Positions 1 to 5,187 of a stretch of 5,187 nt of DNA are shown in pieces. How positions within the stretch are numbered: the stretch's first letter is position 1; every line of letters begins with the position of its first letter. The notes below the pieces were generated by a model. That model saw nothing but the letters and a program-made list of their open reading frames with translations. It was not told the DNA's origin and ran no database searches. Source of the stretch: Comamonadaceae bacterium (GTDB taxonomy: Bacteria; Pseudomonadota; Gammaproteobacteria; Burkholderiales; Burkholderiaceae_C); NCBI GenBank assembly GCA_013298415.1, contig JAAFHN010000233.1:1-5187 (forward strand), given 5' to 3'. A program made the translations under genes and the position numbers.

Positions 1-564
1 AGGGTCGCGCAAAGCCGGATGCAAGGGGCCGCAAGCACCATCGATCACGCCAAGAATCACCCGCTCAATTTTCAGGGGCGTTTTCAGCCGCCCGACCACA
101 TCCCTGCGCCATGTAGCGCCCCACGCCACCCCATTTTGGAGGACCTGTGCCGAATCCTCAGCCAGCGAGGGCGCACACACTTCGACCTGGGCCATCGCTT
201 GCAAACGTTGCCAAGCGTCTAGCTCATTGGCTACCCATGCGGTAGCCAGCCGATCATCTTCGCCGAAGTGACGAGGGATGAACACATTCAGGCCAGCTGC
301 GCGCTGAACGCTGCGTACGCAGTACCCATCCAAAAACCGCAGCACACAGGGCAAAAAATTCGAAATCGAACTGGCGGCTCCCAGAGCCTGCCCCCTTTGC
401 ATCGCAAGCGCGCCCGTGGGCTGATTGGCGCCCTGCAAATAGCGCCGCAGGGTCAACGAGTGCCAGGCCAGATATGGATCCCAAGCAACGCCTGGTTCAC
501 ACCCCCAGAGCTCTTGCGGAGTCGGTGGGTGCGGTGCAGCAATTGTTTTCCAGCTGGCAGACAT
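1..564 (-). CDS. Probable S8 (subtilisin-like) serine peptidase, N-terminal part, cut by left edge
   Basis: An uninterrupted frame of 188 codons runs from the ATG at 564-562 to the left edge with no stop, so the gene continues outside the window. The start is supported by a GAGG ribosome binding site (574-571) six bases upstream that overlaps the TGA of the preceding PAP2 gene; the gap is 8 nt, suggesting translational coupling. Residues 169-184, VILGVIDGACGPLHPA, match the subtilase Asp motif: catalytic Asp would be D175, with His-Pro at 182-183 at the same +7 spacing as Asp32/His39 in subtilisin. The catalytic His and Ser would lie outside the window. The first ~165 residues are Trp-rich (W5, W20, W28, W34) and match no domain I recognise. 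There is no hydrophobic signal peptide, unusual because most subtilases are exported. The reading frame is certain; the family call rests on one motif. Confidence 0.65.
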   Translation of the reverse strand, partial: MSASWKTIAAPHPPTPQELWGCEPGVAWDPYLAWHSLTLRRYLQGANQPTGALAMQRGQALGAASSISNFLPCVLRFLDGYCVRSVQRAAGLNVFIPRHFGEDDRLATAWVANELDAWQRLQAMAQVEVCAPSLAEDSAQVLQNGVAWGATWRRDVVGRLKTPLKIERVILGVIDGACGPLHPALRDP

Positions 565-570
565 CACGTG

Positions 571-574
571 CCTC
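571..574 (-). promoter_or_regulatory. Ribosome binding site of the S8-like gene
   Basis: GAGG on the minus strand lies six bases before the ATG at 564. Its first two bases are the last two of the TGA stop of the upstream PAP2 gene. This fixes the start of the partial peptidase and suggests that ribosomes finishing the PAP2 gene re-initiate here. Confidence 0.6.
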
Positions 575-1799
575 AATCCCACTCTTTGAGCGCTTCGGTC
601 CACAACCACTCGGTTTGCTTGGCTGCGACCACTGTCACCTTGCTGGTTTGCTGGAAGGATGTGAAGCAACCCACCCCAACCTCGGCATCCATCGGTTCCT
701 CAAATCCCGCAGTGCCTAGCTTTTCGCCGTCCACCACGTAGGTGGGTACATCACCACCCGTGCATCTCGACACCACATATTTGCCAATGGCTTGTCCGAG
801 GGTCATGCCCGCTATGGAGTCGATGGGGTAATGCACCCCCGCAACCACGCGGTTTTCCGCCACACGGAAGGCGAGCGAATACAGCTTTTGCTTGGCTTGC
901 GAGCCTATTTTTCCATCAATCAAGGCAGACAACACATGCGCCAAGGTGTAGGTCTCGGTGGCGTGACCACTGGGCAGGCTGAAATGGCCGGGCGTTTGGA
1001 TGATTGGCGCAACCGAGGGATCCATTTCGTGCGGCCGTGGCACTGCGAGCGAATGCTTGAAGCGCATCACCACGCCCATCGCCAACATCTGCGCCAAGTG
1101 CAAGAGCTCGAAAGTTTTGGGGTGCCGGTCCGGTCGCAAAGGCGTGATTTGACTCAGAAAAGCCAGCGGTGGGCTGGCTTGCACAATGATCTCAGACCAA
1201 CGATTGGAGTAGGGCATATCGCCGCCAGCGGGCTGCGCCACCCTATCGCCCATCTTGGCTTTCACTTGCTGAATCTGCTTGCGAACTTCATCTGGCTTCG
1301 GCGGAGAAATTTGCACCAAAGGCGTTGAAACATAGGTTTTTGAGTCCTTTGCGGTTTCGACCAAAACGTTCAAACTGGCCGCAGTTTGTGTGCCTCCAGT
1401 GGATGGTGCGATAGCGCGCGTGTCAAATATCAAAGGCGCGCCTAACTCGCTGGCTAAAACCGCTAAGCGAGCAGCCGCCTGGTCGCGTTTTAGAAAGGCA
1501 GCCTTTTCGATGTTTCCTTTGTTGTACTCAGCGTCGTAGTCCTTCAGCCAGCCACCGCTGTTCGCCCAAGCGCCCATGTCGCTGAGGCGTAGCGCCCTTT
1601 CGTTGGCCAACAACGAATCCACCAACATCGGATTGACAACATCCACCGCGTAGGCGGGGATGCCGTTGAACGCCCAAATGCCCGACGAGCCTGAAGATCC
1701 GGATGAGCCAGATGAGCCCGAGCTTCCTGAGGAGCCGGACGAACCGGAAGAGCCTGAGCTGCCAGAAGAGCCGCTAGAACCAGACGAGAGAAATGACAT
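573..1799 (-). CDS. PAP2 / vanadium-dependent haloperoxidase family protein with N-terminal (Ser-Ser-Gly)12 tract
   Basis: The 408-residue protein carries all three signature motifs of the PAP2 acid phosphatase/vanadium haloperoxidase superfamily: K248-x6-R255-P256, P276-S277-G278-H279, and R317-x5-H323-x3-D327 (the usual Ser-Arg is Asn-Arg here). In this family the Lys, the two Arg and Ser-Gly bind phosphate or vanadate, one His is the nucleophile or vanadium ligand and the other acts in acid-base catalysis. The motifs are close together, so phosphatase and peroxidase activity cannot be told apart. Residues 5-40 are twelve uninterrupted Ser-Ser-Gly units; 41-220 are a helical N-terminal region; a short tail follows the catalytic domain. 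No signal peptide or membrane span is evident, although many soluble relatives are exported. The ATG start has a GGAGA ribosome binding site six bases upstream. The gene lies 18 nt after the cyclase and 8 nt before the S8-like gene. Substrate unknown. Confidence 0.9.
   Translation of the reverse strand: MSFLSSGSSGSSGSSGSSGSSGSSGSSGSSGSSGSSGSSGIWAFNGIPAYAVDVVNPMLVDSLLANERALRLSDMGAWANSGGWLKDYDAEYNKGNIEKAAFLKRDQAAARLAVLASELGAPLIFDTRAIAPSTGGTQTAASLNVLVETAKDSKTYVSTPLVQISPPKPDEVRKQIQQVKAKMGDRVAQPAGGDMPYSNRWSEIIVQASPPLAFLSQITPLRPDRHPKTFELLHLAQMLAMGVVMRFKHSLAVPRPHEMDPSVAPIIQTPGHFSLPSGHATETYTLAHVLSALIDGKIGSQAKQKLYSLAFRVAENRVVAGVHYPIDSIAGMTLGQAIGKYVVSRCTGGDVPTYVVDGEKLGTAGFEEPMDAEVGVGCFTSFQQTSKVTVVAAKQTEWLWTEALKEWD
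1680..1787 (-). repeat. Twelve 9-bp units encoding (Ser-Ser-Gly)12
   Basis: The tract is 108 bp in twelve 9-bp units, each reading Ser-Ser-Gly on the minus strand (residues 5-40 of the PAP2-family protein). The amino-acid repeat is perfect but the DNA is not: five of the six serine codons (TCT, TCC, TCA, TCG, AGC) and three glycine codons (GGC, GGT, GGA) are mixed. It looks like a flexible, hydrophilic linker or tail. The codon scrambling means it is not a fresh slippage product. Confidence 0.97.
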
Positions 1800-1805
1800 G
1801 TTGAG

Positions 1806-1810
1806 TCTCC
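1806..1810 (-). promoter_or_regulatory. Ribosome binding site of the PAP2-family gene
   Basis: GGAGA on the minus strand lies six bases before the ATG at 1799, inside the 18-nt gap after the cyclase stop. It confirms that translation begins directly before the Ser-Ser-Gly tract, so no signal peptide has been overlooked upstream. Confidence 0.8.
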
Positions 1811-1817
1811 AAAAAAA

Positions 1818-3659
1818 TTAACTACTTTCAGGAATGCCCAGCGAGCGCAGGGCGCGTAAAAATTCACCAAAGTACGGCGCATCCGAGGCAGGACTGCGCT
1901 TGCGAAAGGTGTCAAGAGAAAAGGCGGGCTCATGTCGGAGCATCAGCTGGGCCATGTACTTGCCGCGACTCATATCGCCCTGAAGCGCGTGGGATACCGC
2001 CAGCAAGCGCAGGGTGGAGGCGTGGTGCCTATTCAGGCGAAAGGACTCCTCGCCATGCGCCACAGCCAGCTCATATCGGCCTGCCGCCAACGCGGCCGTC
2101 ATTGCAAAGTTTTCGTAGTAGTAGCGGATCGGGTCCAAAGGCGTGCGTGCGATGGCTGCATGTGCGTAACTCACCGACTCTTTGCCTTGGTCGGTGTAGG
2201 CTAGCGCTGCGGAGCGAAACAGAAGAGCCAGCGATTCGTTAGGGTTGGAGGCGAGCGCGCTGTCGTAGGCATCGAGCGCATCATCGAATTTGCGATCTGC
2301 AAACGCTTTGACCAAGCCGTAGATCGCGAGCGCGGTTGCGTTTCCTGGATCGAGATCCAAACCGCGTATCGCCGACGAACGTGCACGCTCGATAGACCAC
2401 GCTGGGTTGTTCGTCCAGCCCTGTGCGAGAGAAAGCACGTGCCACTTCGCATACCAGGCGTGGGGGAGTGTGTGTCGGGGATGACGCTGAATCAAGTGTT
2501 CCAGGATGGTGGGCACCTGCATGAAGGCGCTCACGCTTTGCCGGTGTGTCAAACTGATTGCAGCGAGTAGCAGGGCGTAACCCTGGGAGTTCGGAAGCGG
2601 GTGGTGGGCAACGGACTCGCAGGAGTGTTGAAGCAAGCACTGCGTCACACGCGAGGCGAGCTCTTTTGCGAGCATCAGGTGGTCGGTGGACCACGACCCG
2701 ACGCTCGCACCCATAGACCCGCTGTCCAGCATCTCTTCTGTGCGCACACTGGCCAGCGCATAGGTGACCCGTACCTGATCCCCCTCGCGCCACATGCTGC
2801 CGCGCACGATGTAGTTCACATCTAAGGATTGTGCGACTTCCAAGATCGTTGAAAAGGGGCGCATGTGCTGGCTGCTCATGTGGCTCGTCACCCGCATCTG
2901 TCCGATCGAGCTCAAGTGGGCTGTCACGCCGTCCGCCAGCATCTGCGCCAAGAGCGAGGTCGAAGGGTCATCAGGCCGATTCACGCCGAAGGGTAGGACA
3001 GCGATGCTTGGCAACAGCGACTCACGTAAGTCCAAAGACGTCCAAGGCCTCGCAATTGCACGGCTCGCCGGGTGCAAGCGCCAGAGGCGAACGGGATTCG
3101 GTACGTGCTTGAGGTGGCAATCGCCAAGATCTTCCAAGCATCCATCCACTCCGTCAGCGAGTTCAGCACGCACCGCGTCGCTGATCACTGTCTGACCAGG
3201 CTCGGCAAGCGTTGTCATCCGTGCAGCGAGATTGACGCCCACCCCATACAGGTCTTGTTCGTCGGCATACACAGCGGCGCTATGTATGCCGACACGCACG
3301 CGCAGCTCGTCGGCATCTAAGGGGAAATCTGGATCTTGTGTAAGTAAGTGCAACTGATGCGCTGCACCAGCACTTTGCCGCGCGCTCGCAAACTCAATCA
3401 TCAGCCCGTCACCCATGCTTTTGACAAGCTTGCCCTCTTGACGCGGCAGTACCTCGGCGGAAACGCGCGTAAGGAAGGCCCGCCAGCGCTTGACCGTGGC
3501 TAACTCGTCTTCTTCCATCAGCCGCACGGATTCCACCAAATCGACCACCAACACCACCTTGTTGCTTCGCCGCAACCCCAGTTCGGTCAGCAGCCGCTCA
3601 TCGGATGCTGGGGAGGTCGCTTGAGTGGCAATGTTGGGGGCTTCTGGCGTCACAGTCAT
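1818..3659 (-). CDS. Class III adenylate/guanylate cyclase with TolB/FlgO-like and TPR-like regions
   Basis: The predicted product (613 residues from the ATG) is a soluble nucleotide cyclase, most likely making cAMP from ATP. Residues ~33-196 form the class III catalytic domain: metal-binding D40 (VVDLVES) and D84 (KSMGDG), base-selecting K80 and D136 (QDLYG), and transition-state N143 and R147 (GVNLAARM). Thus every canonical catalytic position is filled and the Lys/Asp pair predicts adenine specificity. Residues ~217-345 start with PSIAVLPF and resemble the TolB/FlgO-like domain that commonly follows such cyclases. Residues ~355-610 are helical, TPR-like repeats ending in the family-typical FLRALRSLGIPE. 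No transmembrane helix or signal peptide is visible, so a cytoplasmic sensor controlled by the C-terminal half is inferred. It is the first gene of the apparent operon. A TTG at 3665 would add two residues; I prefer the ATG. Neither start has a good Shine-Dalgarno at normal distance. Confidence 0.92.
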   Translation of the reverse strand: MTVTPEAPNIATQATSPASDERLLTELGLRRSNKVVLVVDLVESVRLMEEDELATVKRWRAFLTRVSAEVLPRQEGKLVKSMGDGLMIEFASARQSAGAAHQLHLLTQDPDFPLDADELRVRVGIHSAAVYADEQDLYGVGVNLAARMTTLAEPGQTVISDAVRAELADGVDGCLEDLGDCHLKHVPNPVRLWRLHPASRAIARPWTSLDLRESLLPSIAVLPFGVNRPDDPSTSLLAQMLADGVTAHLSSIGQMRVTSHMSSQHMRPFSTILEVAQSLDVNYIVRGSMWREGDQVRVTYALASVRTEEMLDSGSMGASVGSWSTDHLMLAKELASRVTQCLLQHSCESVAHHPLPNSQGYALLLAAISLTHRQSVSAFMQVPTILEHLIQRHPRHTLPHAWYAKWHVLSLAQGWTNNPAWSIERARSSAIRGLDLDPGNATALAIYGLVKAFADRKFDDALDAYDSALASNPNESLALLFRSAALAYTDQGKESVSYAHAAIARTPLDPIRYYYENFAMTAALAAGRYELAVAHGEESFRLNRHHASTLRLLAVSHALQGDMSRGKYMAQLMLRHEPAFSLDTFRKRSPASDAPYFGEFLRALRSLGIPESS

Positions 3660-3665
3660 CCACAA

Positions 3666-3833
3666 AAATAGGGAGAAATGGGCTTGAGGTTTGAGGCCAC
3701 TCCTTTCTATCTGAGCCTGTGACGGATTGCAAGCATTTGTGCAAAGGCTTTGCTGGGCGCTGCCTGCGGTGGCGATGGCTTCGGCTGCAACCTGCTTGAG
3801 GGTCAGCTGGGCGCTGGGGCTGGCTTCTGCTAC
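3666..3833 (-). other. Leader of the cyclase operon; open but startless in-frame extension
   Basis: The cyclase frame remains open for 56 further codons upstream, back to a TGA at 3836-3834, but contains no ATG, GTG or TTG. Read in that frame the distal part is Ala/Gln-rich (for example LTLKQVAAEAIATAG), which looks protein-like. It may be the remnant of a longer N-terminus or of a lost gene, or chance in GC-rich DNA. The consensus-like AAAGGAG at 3706-3700 lies 40 nt upstream of the ATG with no standard start codon at the right distance. I regard the stretch as a 5' leader. Confidence 0.35.
3704..3732 (-). promoter_or_regulatory. Candidate sigma70-type promoter for the cyclase operon
   Basis: On the minus strand TTGCAA (3732-3727) and TAGAAA (3709-3704) are 17 bp apart; each matches the -35/-10 consensus at four of six positions. 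Transcription would start near 3697, giving a leader of about 38 nt before the ATG at 3659. The -10 box overlaps the AAAGGAG noted in this leader, so at most one of the two is likely functional. Matches this weak occur by chance. Confidence 0.25.
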
Positions 3834-3843
3834 TCAGGCTGAC

Positions 3844-3911
3844 GCTTCTGATTTTGTAGCATTAGATGCAATGAATATCTGGACAGGTCTGAAAAAACTC
3901 TTGAAATTTGG
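3844..3911. repeat. AT-rich island resembling a dispersed Comamonadaceae intergenic element
   Basis: This stretch of about 68 bp is clearly richer in A and T than its surroundings and begins GCTTCTGATTTTGTAGCA on the plus strand. Its minus-strand translation ends in SNATKSEAS, a string I recall as a frequent spurious tail where gene predictions run into a dispersed intergenic element in Comamonadaceae. The base composition is visible here; the membership of a repeat family is recollection. No gene is supported in it. Confidence 0.45.
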
Positions 3912-3960
3912 CCAGGAAGCGGCTTTTGTCGGCCTTAGCCGCTCATTGGCCGCCCACTCG

Positions 3961-4010
3961 CGGGGCTTTGGGCAGGGCAGCCGGGGCTTGGTTGGCGCTC
4001 GGCGGGGCTT
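3961..4010 (+). repeat. CGGGGCTT motif repeated three times at exact 21-bp spacing
   Basis: CGGGGCTT begins at 3961, 3982 and 4003, precisely 21 bp apart; the bases between the copies are not conserved. The third copy runs directly into the first hairpin repeat. No coding frame here is convincing. The spacing equals about two turns of B-DNA, placing the three copies on the same face of the helix, but no binding protein can be named. Confidence 0.5.
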
Positions 4011-4057
4011 GTGCCTGCACCTAACTTTGCTTCGCAAAGTGAGTGCAGTCCAAGCCG
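3985..4057 (+). repeat. Hairpin repeat, copy 1
   Basis: First of two related intergenic copies. The best conserved part, 4011-4057, differs from copy 2 at four of 47 positions. It contains an inner hairpin ACTTTGC-TTC-GCAAAGT (4024-4040) enclosed by a second stem, TGCAC (4016-4020) pairing with GTGCA (4043-4047). The left part begins GGCTTGGTTGG as in copy 2 and is more diverged in between. It resembles a dispersed, REP-like palindromic element. There is no T-tract on either strand to make it a classical terminator. Confidence 0.8.
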
Positions 4058-4080
4058 AGAAACCTTGCGTCGCGTACCGC

Positions 4081-4107
4081 GACAGCGGCGCTTCGCGCCG
4101 GTCTGTC
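4081..4107 (+). repeat. GC-rich stem-loop between the two repeat copies
   Basis: CGGCGC (4086-4091), loop TTC, and GCGCCG (4095-4100) form a perfect six-pair stem. GACAG (4081-4085) and CTGTC (4103-4107) extend it by five pairs after a two-base bulge. The TTC loop is the same as in hairpin copy 1, so it may belong to the same composite element. No T-run follows on either side. Confidence 0.6.
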
Positions 4108-4110
4108 ACT

Positions 4111-4182
4111 GGCTTGGTTGGTGCTCCACCGGCGTGTGCCTGCACCTAACTTCGCTGCGCGAAGTGAGTGCAGTCCAAACCG
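4111..4182 (+). repeat. Hairpin repeat, copy 2
   Basis: Second copy, offset by 125 bp in the conserved core (4136-4182). The inner hairpin is ACTTCGC-TGC-GCGAAGT (4149-4165), again enclosed by TGCAC (4141-4145) pairing with GTGCA (4168-4172). Relative to copy 1 the stem pair T4028-A4036 has become C4153-G4161, so both partners changed and pairing is kept. It begins 31 bp after the glmS stop in the direction of glmS transcription, so it could mark the 3' end of that transcript, although no T-tract follows. Confidence 0.8.
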
Positions 4183-4212
4183 CGCACTGTCGCTGCGCGC
4201 CAGTCATGCCCG

Positions 4213-5187
4213 TCATTCGACGGTCACGCTCTTTGCAAGATTGCGCGGTTTGTCCACATCCGTGCCTTTCGCCAAGGCCGTGTGATACGCGAGCAGTTGG
4301 AGGGGCACGACGTGGAGCACGGGGGAGAGGGCGCCGTAGTGGCCGGGCATGCGGATGACTTTGGTGCCTTCGTCGTTTTCGATGCGGGTGTCGCTGTCGG
4401 CCAGCACGTAGAGCTGGCCGCCTCGGGCGCGCACTTCTTGCATGTTGCTTTTGAGCTTTTCCAGGAGCACGTCGTTGGGTGCGACGGTGACCACCGGCAT
4501 GGCGCTCGTGACCAAGGCCAGCGGGCCGTGTTTCAGCTCGCCTGCGGGGTAGGCTTCGGCGTGGATGTAGCTGATTTCTTTGAGCTTCAACGCGCCTTCT
4601 AGGGCGATGGGGTAGTGCAGACCTCGGCCTAAGAAGAGGGCGTTGTCGCGGCTGCCGAAGTCTTCGGCCCACGCGATGAGTTGCGGCTCAAGTGCGAGCA
4701 CGCTTTGCACAGCGGCTGGCAGTTGGCGCATGTCTTTCAGGTGCATGGCCTCAGCCTCGGCGCTCAAATTGCCTTTGCGCTGCGCGAGTGCGAGCGTGAG
4801 CAAAAAGAGTGCTGCGAGCTGAGTGGTGAACGCTTTGGTAGACGCCACGCCGATTTCCACGCCAGCGCGGGTGATGTAGGCATGTTTGCATTCGCGCACC
4901 ATGGCGCTGGTAGCCACGTTGCAAATCGTGAGCGTGTGCTTCATGCCCTGAGCTTGGGCATGTTTGAGGGCTGCCAGGGTGTCAGCCGTTTCACCGCTTT
5001 GGGTGATGGTGACGATCAAGGTGCGCGGGTTGGGCACGCTGTCGCGATAGCGGTATTCGCTGGCGATTTCCACATGGCATTCGATGCCTGCGATGCTCTC
5101 CATCCAGTACTTGGCGGTGCAGCCGCTGTAGTAGCTGGTGCCACAAGCCAAGATCAGCACGCGATCGATCTCGCCAAAAGTGGCATA
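4213..5187 (-). CDS. glmS: Glutamine-fructose-6-phosphate aminotransferase (isomerizing), C-terminal part
   Basis: The frame enters at the right edge without a start (YATFGEIDRVLILACGTSYY) and ends at the TGA at 4215-4213, giving 324 residues. About 285 N-terminal residues, the glutaminase domain with its catalytic Cys, lie outside the window, judged against the 609-residue E. coli enzyme. What remains is the isomerase half with two SIS sugar-binding domains, marked by ILACGTSYYSG and TITQSGETADT. Residues equivalent to E. coli Lys485, Glu488 and His504 are present in LKLKEIS and GELKHGPLAL, and the tail PRNLAKSVTVE holds the conserved Lys603. The enzyme makes glucosamine-6-phosphate from fructose-6-phosphate and glutamine in the cytoplasm, the first step towards UDP-GlcNAc for peptidoglycan and LPS. 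It shares the strand with the cyclase operon, but a repeat-filled gap of about 550 bp argues against cotranscription. Confidence 0.97.
   Translation of the reverse strand, partial: YATFGEIDRVLILACGTSYYSGCTAKYWMESIAGIECHVEIASEYRYRDSVPNPRTLIVTITQSGETADTLAALKHAQAQGMKHTLTICNVATSAMVRECKHAYITRAGVEIGVASTKAFTTQLAALFLLTLALAQRKGNLSAEAEAMHLKDMRQLPAAVQSVLALEPQLIAWAEDFGSRDNALFLGRGLHYPIALEGALKLKEISYIHAEAYPAGELKHGPLALVTSAMPVVTVAPNDVLLEKLKSNMQEVRARGGQLYVLADSDTRIENDEGTKVIRMPGHYGALSPVLHVVPLQLLAYHTALAKGTDVDKPRNLAKSVTVE

Noticed and set aside
1680..1787. Ser-Ser-Gly tract as a hypervariable simple-sequence (phase-variation) locus
   Set aside because: The 9-bp units preserve frame when gained or lost, and their DNA differs too much for efficient slippage.
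2281..2793. Long alternative frames on both strands inside the cyclase gene
   Set aside because: The cyclase frame carries recognisable domains throughout; the alternatives have Arg/His/Cys-rich nonsense composition and no plausible ribosome binding sites.
1818..3659. Assignment of the cyclase to a Pycsar anti-phage system
   Set aside because: No cyclic-nucleotide-activated effector with a membrane or TIR domain is visible, and the active site looks adenylate-type with TolB/TPR-like regions attached. The context to the left is unknown, so a defence role is not excluded, only unsupported.
3663..3665. TTG as start of the cyclase
   Set aside because: It lies only two codons before an ATG, has no better ribosome binding site, and TTG is a rarer start.
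4016..4047. Hairpin copy 1 as a Rho-independent terminator
   Set aside because: No run of T follows the stem on either strand; the same holds for copy 2.
3727..4149. 140-codon plus-strand open frame beginning MQAFVQRLCWALP, with a hydrophobic start that could pass for a signal peptide
   Set aside because: It crosses the AT-rich island, the 21-bp motif and both hairpin repeats, has no family resemblance, and ends inside repeat copy 2. Repeats explain it better than a gene.
3985..4182. CRISPR array
   Set aside because: There are only two copies, 125 bp apart, with internal divergence and nested palindromes; no regular repeat-spacer pattern.
4043..4285. Plus-strand frame of 80 codons containing HSTVTLFARLRGLSTS
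   Set aside because: Its second half is the exact antisense of the conserved glmS 3' end (PRNLAKSVTVE), and the first half is repeat sequence. It is an antisense shadow.
4106..4672. Minus-strand frame of 188 codons, extremely rich in Arg, Pro and His
   Set aside because: It overlaps glmS in another frame; the composition is typical of an out-of-frame reading of GC-rich coding DNA.

Overview
The window is about 5.2 kb of GC-rich DNA that looks like a beta-proteobacterium of the order Burkholderiales, probably Comamonadaceae. This rests on the GlmS protein sequence and on the style of the intergenic repeats; no marker gene here fixes the genus. All four recognised genes lie on the minus strand, so transcription runs from right to left.

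Layout from right to left: (1) 5187-4213, the C-terminal part of glmS (glucosamine-6-phosphate synthase, isomerase half), cut by the right edge. (2) 4212-3660, a gap of about 550 bp without a convincing gene. It holds two diverged copies of a hairpin repeat 125 bp apart, a GC-rich hairpin between them, a three-fold 21-bp periodic motif, an AT-rich island resembling a dispersed Comamonadaceae element, and the leader of the next operon. (3) 3659-1818, a soluble class III nucleotide cyclase followed by a TolB/FlgO-like domain and TPR-like helices. (4) 1799-573, a PAP2/vanadium-haloperoxidase family enzyme whose N-terminus is a pure tract of twelve Ser-Ser-Gly units. (5) 564 to beyond position 1, the N-terminal 188 residues of a protein that ends, at the window edge, in a subtilisin-type catalytic Asp motif, so probably an S8 family peptidase.

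Genes 3-5 are tightly packed (18-nt and 8-nt gaps, with good ribosome binding sites between them) and form an apparent operon: cyclase, then PAP2 enzyme, then subtilase-like protein. None of the three shows a recognisable signal peptide. The combination is the most interesting part of the window. A cyclase with a complete adenylate-type active site is coupled to a phosphatase/haloperoxidase-fold enzyme and a protease, and I cannot assign it to a named system. glmS is housekeeping and appears to be an unrelated upstream neighbour.
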